From NCBI GenBank assembly GCA_020636315.1, contig JACJYA010000003.1, forward strand, positions 186,001-250,000: a stretch of 64,000 bases of DNA, given 5' to 3'. Of this stretch, positions 61,755 through 64,000 are shown piece by piece (position 1 is the stretch's first letter; every line of letters starts with the position of its first letter). The DNA comes from Lewinellaceae bacterium (GTDB lineage: Bacteria > Bacteroidota > Bacteroidia > Chitinophagales > Saprospiraceae). The notes beneath the pieces are model-generated. The model did no database searches. It was not told the DNA's origin and saw only the letters and a list, made by a program, of their open reading frames with translations. The position numbers were made by a program, and so were the translations under genes.

Positions 61755-64000
61755 ATGAAACTTCTCCAACCTCTCAAAGGTATGGGTGGAATAGTATTGT
61801 TCCGCTCTGCCTCTTGCCTACTGCTTTTCAGCCTGTTCACCATACAGGCTTTGGCACAACAGGCCGTTTCCGGAAAAGTAACAGACGCAGCCGATGGGGA
61901 GCCTCTTATCGGTGTCAGCATCATGGTTAAAGGAACCGGTAAAGGCACCATTACCGGCCTCGATGGAGATTTCGAGCTGGCCCTTTCGGAAGGTGAGAAT
62001 GTCCTGCTCTTCACTTTTGTGGGATACAAAGCAACCGAAGTGGAAGTCAATGGCCGATCGAAAATCGACATGGCCCTGGAAGAAGATGTGATCGGGCTGG
62101 AAGAAATAACCGTTACCGCTCTGGGTATCGAAAGGGAAAAGAAAGCCCTGGGTTATGCCGTCCAGGATGTTTCCGGCGAGGAACTCAGCGCCGCCAACGG
62201 AAGCAACTTTGTCAGTTCCCTGGCGGGGCGGGCAGCTGGAGTACAGGTAGTCTCAAGTGGTGTTGGCCCGGGCCAGTCGGCCAGTGTTGTCATCCGGGGA
62301 GCATCTTCTCTGAGCAGCAACAACCAGCCGCTTTTCGTGGTTGACGGTATCCCAGTCAATAACGATACGGATTCCCGCACCAATACCAGCGGAATTTCCA
62401 GCAATATGAACATCGACTACGGCAACAGCGGGGCGGAGATCAACCCCGACGATATCGAGTCCATTGCCGTACTGAAAGGCGCAAATGCCACTGCCCTTTA
62501 CGGATCACGCGCCGCCAACGGCGCCATCATCATTACTACAAAGTCAGGAAAGAAACGCAAGGGCATAGGCGTCACCTTCAACTCCAAAACCACCTTTGAA
62601 TCGGTACTGGCCTCCCCGGAATACCAGCGGGTTTACGGCCAGGGAAAAAACGAACAGTTTGCGTTCGTCGATGGCTACGGAAGCGGCACTTTTGATGGGG
62701 TAGATGAAAGCTGGGGCCCCCGGATGGACGGGCAGCTGATCCCCCAGTATGACTCTCCGACTTCCACGGGGCTGCGGGGAGGCGATGTTCACGGCCTGGA
62801 TCTGATCCTGGGTTCTTCCGGAGTGGACCTCGACCGCCGGGGCACCATTCAGCCAACTCCTTTCGTCGATCACGGGGACCCGGTGGAGCAGTTCTTCGAG
62901 ACCGGCCGCACGCTGATCAACAACCTGTCTTTCTACGGCGGCAATGACCAGGGCAATTTCCGCCTGTCCTTAACCAACCTTGATAACAAAGGCATGCTGC
63001 CCAATACCGACTTGCGGAGAAACACCGTTTCCTTCAGTGGTGAATACAAACTCTCCGACCGCCTGCGCGTCAATGCCAAAACCAATTACATCCGTTCGGA
63101 CAGCGACAACCGTCACGTTAATGGCTACGGCACCGAATCCATCATGTACCTGTTCATCTGGCTGGGCCAGCAGGTCAATATGGGAACCCTGAGCGACTAC
63201 TGGCAAAGGGGGCTGGAAGGCTTTCAGCAGTTCAACTACAACTACAACTATCACGACAACCCCTACTTCACCATGTTTGAGAATACCAATGGGTTGGCGA
63301 AAGACCGGCTGATCGGCAACGTATCAGCTACTTATGACATTACCAACAACCTTAGTTTAATGCTTCGTGCCGGCCGCGACCAGTTTACGGAATACCGGTT
63401 CATCAAACGCGCTTATTCCACTCAGCGTTTCCCGAACGGCCAGTACCGGGAAGACAAGATCAATTACAACGAAACCAATATCGACTTCCTGCTGAATTAC
63501 GATAAGCAGGTCAACGATGACTTTTTCGTTTCCGCTTCCTTCGGTGGCAACCGGATGATCCGCAGGAACCATTTCAATGGCCTGGCTGCCAACAAGCTGA
63601 TCATCCCAGGCGTATATTCCTTCACCAATGCGGACGGCCCACTTGTGCAGTACATCGATCGCCCTGAGCAACAGATCAACTCACTTTATGCCTTTGCCCA
63701 GGTTGGGTATAAAAATTACCTCTACCTCGACCTGACCGCGCGAAATGACTGGTCCTCTACCCTGCCGAAGGACAACAACTCCTACTTTTACCCTTCGGTG
63801 TCCCTGAGTGCGATCATCTCTGATATGCTCGGCGTTCCAACAACCAGCACGCTGTCTTTTGCCAAACTGCGCCTTGGATGGGCACAGGTGGGAAGCGACA
63901 CCGACCCTTACCGCCTGGCCGACCCCTTCTTCTTCGGCAGCACGGCCTGGGGTTCCAACGGCACCATTTCTCCCTCCAACACGCTGCCCAACTTCGACCT
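61755..64000 (+). CDS. SusC/RagA-type TonB-dependent outer-membrane receptor, N-terminal part
   Basis: The frame is open at the right edge; 748 codons are visible. A signal peptide (to ~residue 35, FTIQALAQQ) leads to a carboxypeptidase-regulatory-like domain (~37-110, VSGKVTDAADGEPLIGVSIM, FTFVGYKATEVEV). The TonB box/plug region then follows (ITVTALGIEREKKALGYAVQ, SLAGRAAGVQVVSSG, VVIRGASSLSSNNQPLFVVDG, SAN-rich GANATALYGSRAANGAIIITTKSG), and the barrel begins. This is the SusC/RagA subfamily, which imports glycans or peptides with a SusD lipoprotein. The SusD partner would lie to the right, outside the window. The substrate is unknown. Confidence 0.95.
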   Translation, partial: MKLLQPLKGMGGIVLFRSASCLLLFSLFTIQALAQQAVSGKVTDAADGEPLIGVSIMVKGTGKGTITGLDGDFELALSEGENVLLFTFVGYKATEVEVNGRSKIDMALEEDVIGLEEITVTALGIEREKKALGYAVQDVSGEELSAANGSNFVSSLAGRAAGVQVVSSGVGPGQSASVVIRGASSLSSNNQPLFVVDGIPVNNDTDSRTNTSGISSNMNIDYGNSGAEINPDDIESIAVLKGANATALYGSRAANGAIIITTKSGKKRKGIGVTFNSKTTFESVLASPEYQRVYGQGKNEQFAFVDGYGSGTFDGVDESWGPRMDGQLIPQYDSPTSTGLRGGDVHGLDLILGSSGVDLDRRGTIQPTPFVDHGDPVEQFFETGRTLINNLSFYGGNDQGNFRLSLTNLDNKGMLPNTDLRRNTVSFSGEYKLSDRLRVNAKTNYIRSDSDNRHVNGYGTESIMYLFIWLGQQVNMGTLSDYWQRGLEGFQQFNYNYNYHDNPYFTMFENTNGLAKDRLIGNVSATYDITNNLSLMLRAGRDQFTEYRFIKRAYSTQRFPNGQYREDKINYNETNIDFLLNYDKQVNDDFFVSASFGGNRMIRRNHFNGLAANKLIIPGVYSFTNADGPLVQYIDRPEQQINSLYAFAQVGYKNYLYLDLTARNDWSSTLPKDNNSYFYPSVSLSAIISDMLGVPTTSTLSFAKLRLGWAQVGSDTDPYRLADPFFFGSTAWGSNGTISPSNTLPNFD

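Noticed and set aside
1..64000. CRISPR arrays, rRNA or tRNA genes
   Set aside because: No regularly spaced repeats and no tRNA or rRNA signature were found on reading both strands. Short tRNA genes could still be missed without a covariance search.

Overview
This window comes from a member of the Bacteroidota, most likely the Saprospiria (Saprospiraceae-like). The evidence is a SusC/RagA-type TonB-dependent receptor, secreted proteins ending in type IX secretion (T9SS) sorting domains of both type A and CHU_C/type B, two PorE-like TPR/beta-propeller envelope proteins, a futalosine-pathway menaquinone gene (mqnD) with a MqnP/UbiA-like prenyltransferase, and many promoters with the Bacteroidota -7 box TAnnTTTG. 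This taxonomic reading is inference from gene content. I saw no rRNA, tRNA, CRISPR array or transposase gene.

Layout. 1-9.2 kb: the 3' end of a GH3 beta-glucosidase, a quinone oxidoreductase, a secreted PDZ protein, clpB and an S46 dipeptidyl-peptidase. 9.2-11.6 kb: a 320-bp structured noncoding repeat, then a beta-lactamase-fold serine hydrolase whose promoter lies between two near-identical 16-bp palindromes. 11.6-14 kb: mqnD and alanine dehydrogenase, separated by three tandem short units, each with a terminator and two with good sigma-54-type promoters. 14-22.4 kb: two large TPR/PD40 envelope proteins, a Kazal protein, a BON gene remnant, a MOSC protein, the prenyltransferase and a DUF1573 lipoprotein. 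22.6-26 kb: a ClC channel with CBS domains and a TPR protein. 26.2-33.3 kb: a 2139-residue protein joining a CHAT caspase-like protease, a NACHT ATPase and a long HEAT-like array, followed 3 nt later by a DUF2610-like partner. 33.4-36.8 kb: a subtilase lipoprotein and an OmpA porin with thrombospondin type 3 repeats. 36.9-41 kb: a same-strand cluster pncB-nrtR-WG repeat protein-purE with a palindrome over the pncB promoter. 41-45.7 kb: housekeeping genes (macrodomain, coaD, yjjG, pruA). 46-51.2 kb: an Asp-box propeller lipoprotein, a type I pullulanase, an SLC45-like MFS sugar transporter and a 29-residue membrane peptide. 51.2-55.5 kb: an AbiEii pseudogene broken by an inverted-repeat element, an M28 peptidase, a TonB-C protein and a PolX-like protein with a degraded polymerase site. 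55.5-64 kb: dispersed repeats, a 950-residue T9SS cargo protein, a LytS/LytTR two-component pair, a short CHU_C protein and the 5' part of a susC-type receptor.

Functional themes are polymer degradation and uptake (GH3, pullulanase plus MFS, SusC, several peptidases), T9SS-linked envelope biology, NAD and menaquinone metabolism, and one probable conflict or programmed-death locus (CHAT-NACHT plus DUF2610). Two features seem most worth following up: that locus, and the tandem short-RNA array at 12.45-12.80 kb. All assignments were made by reading motifs, not by database search.
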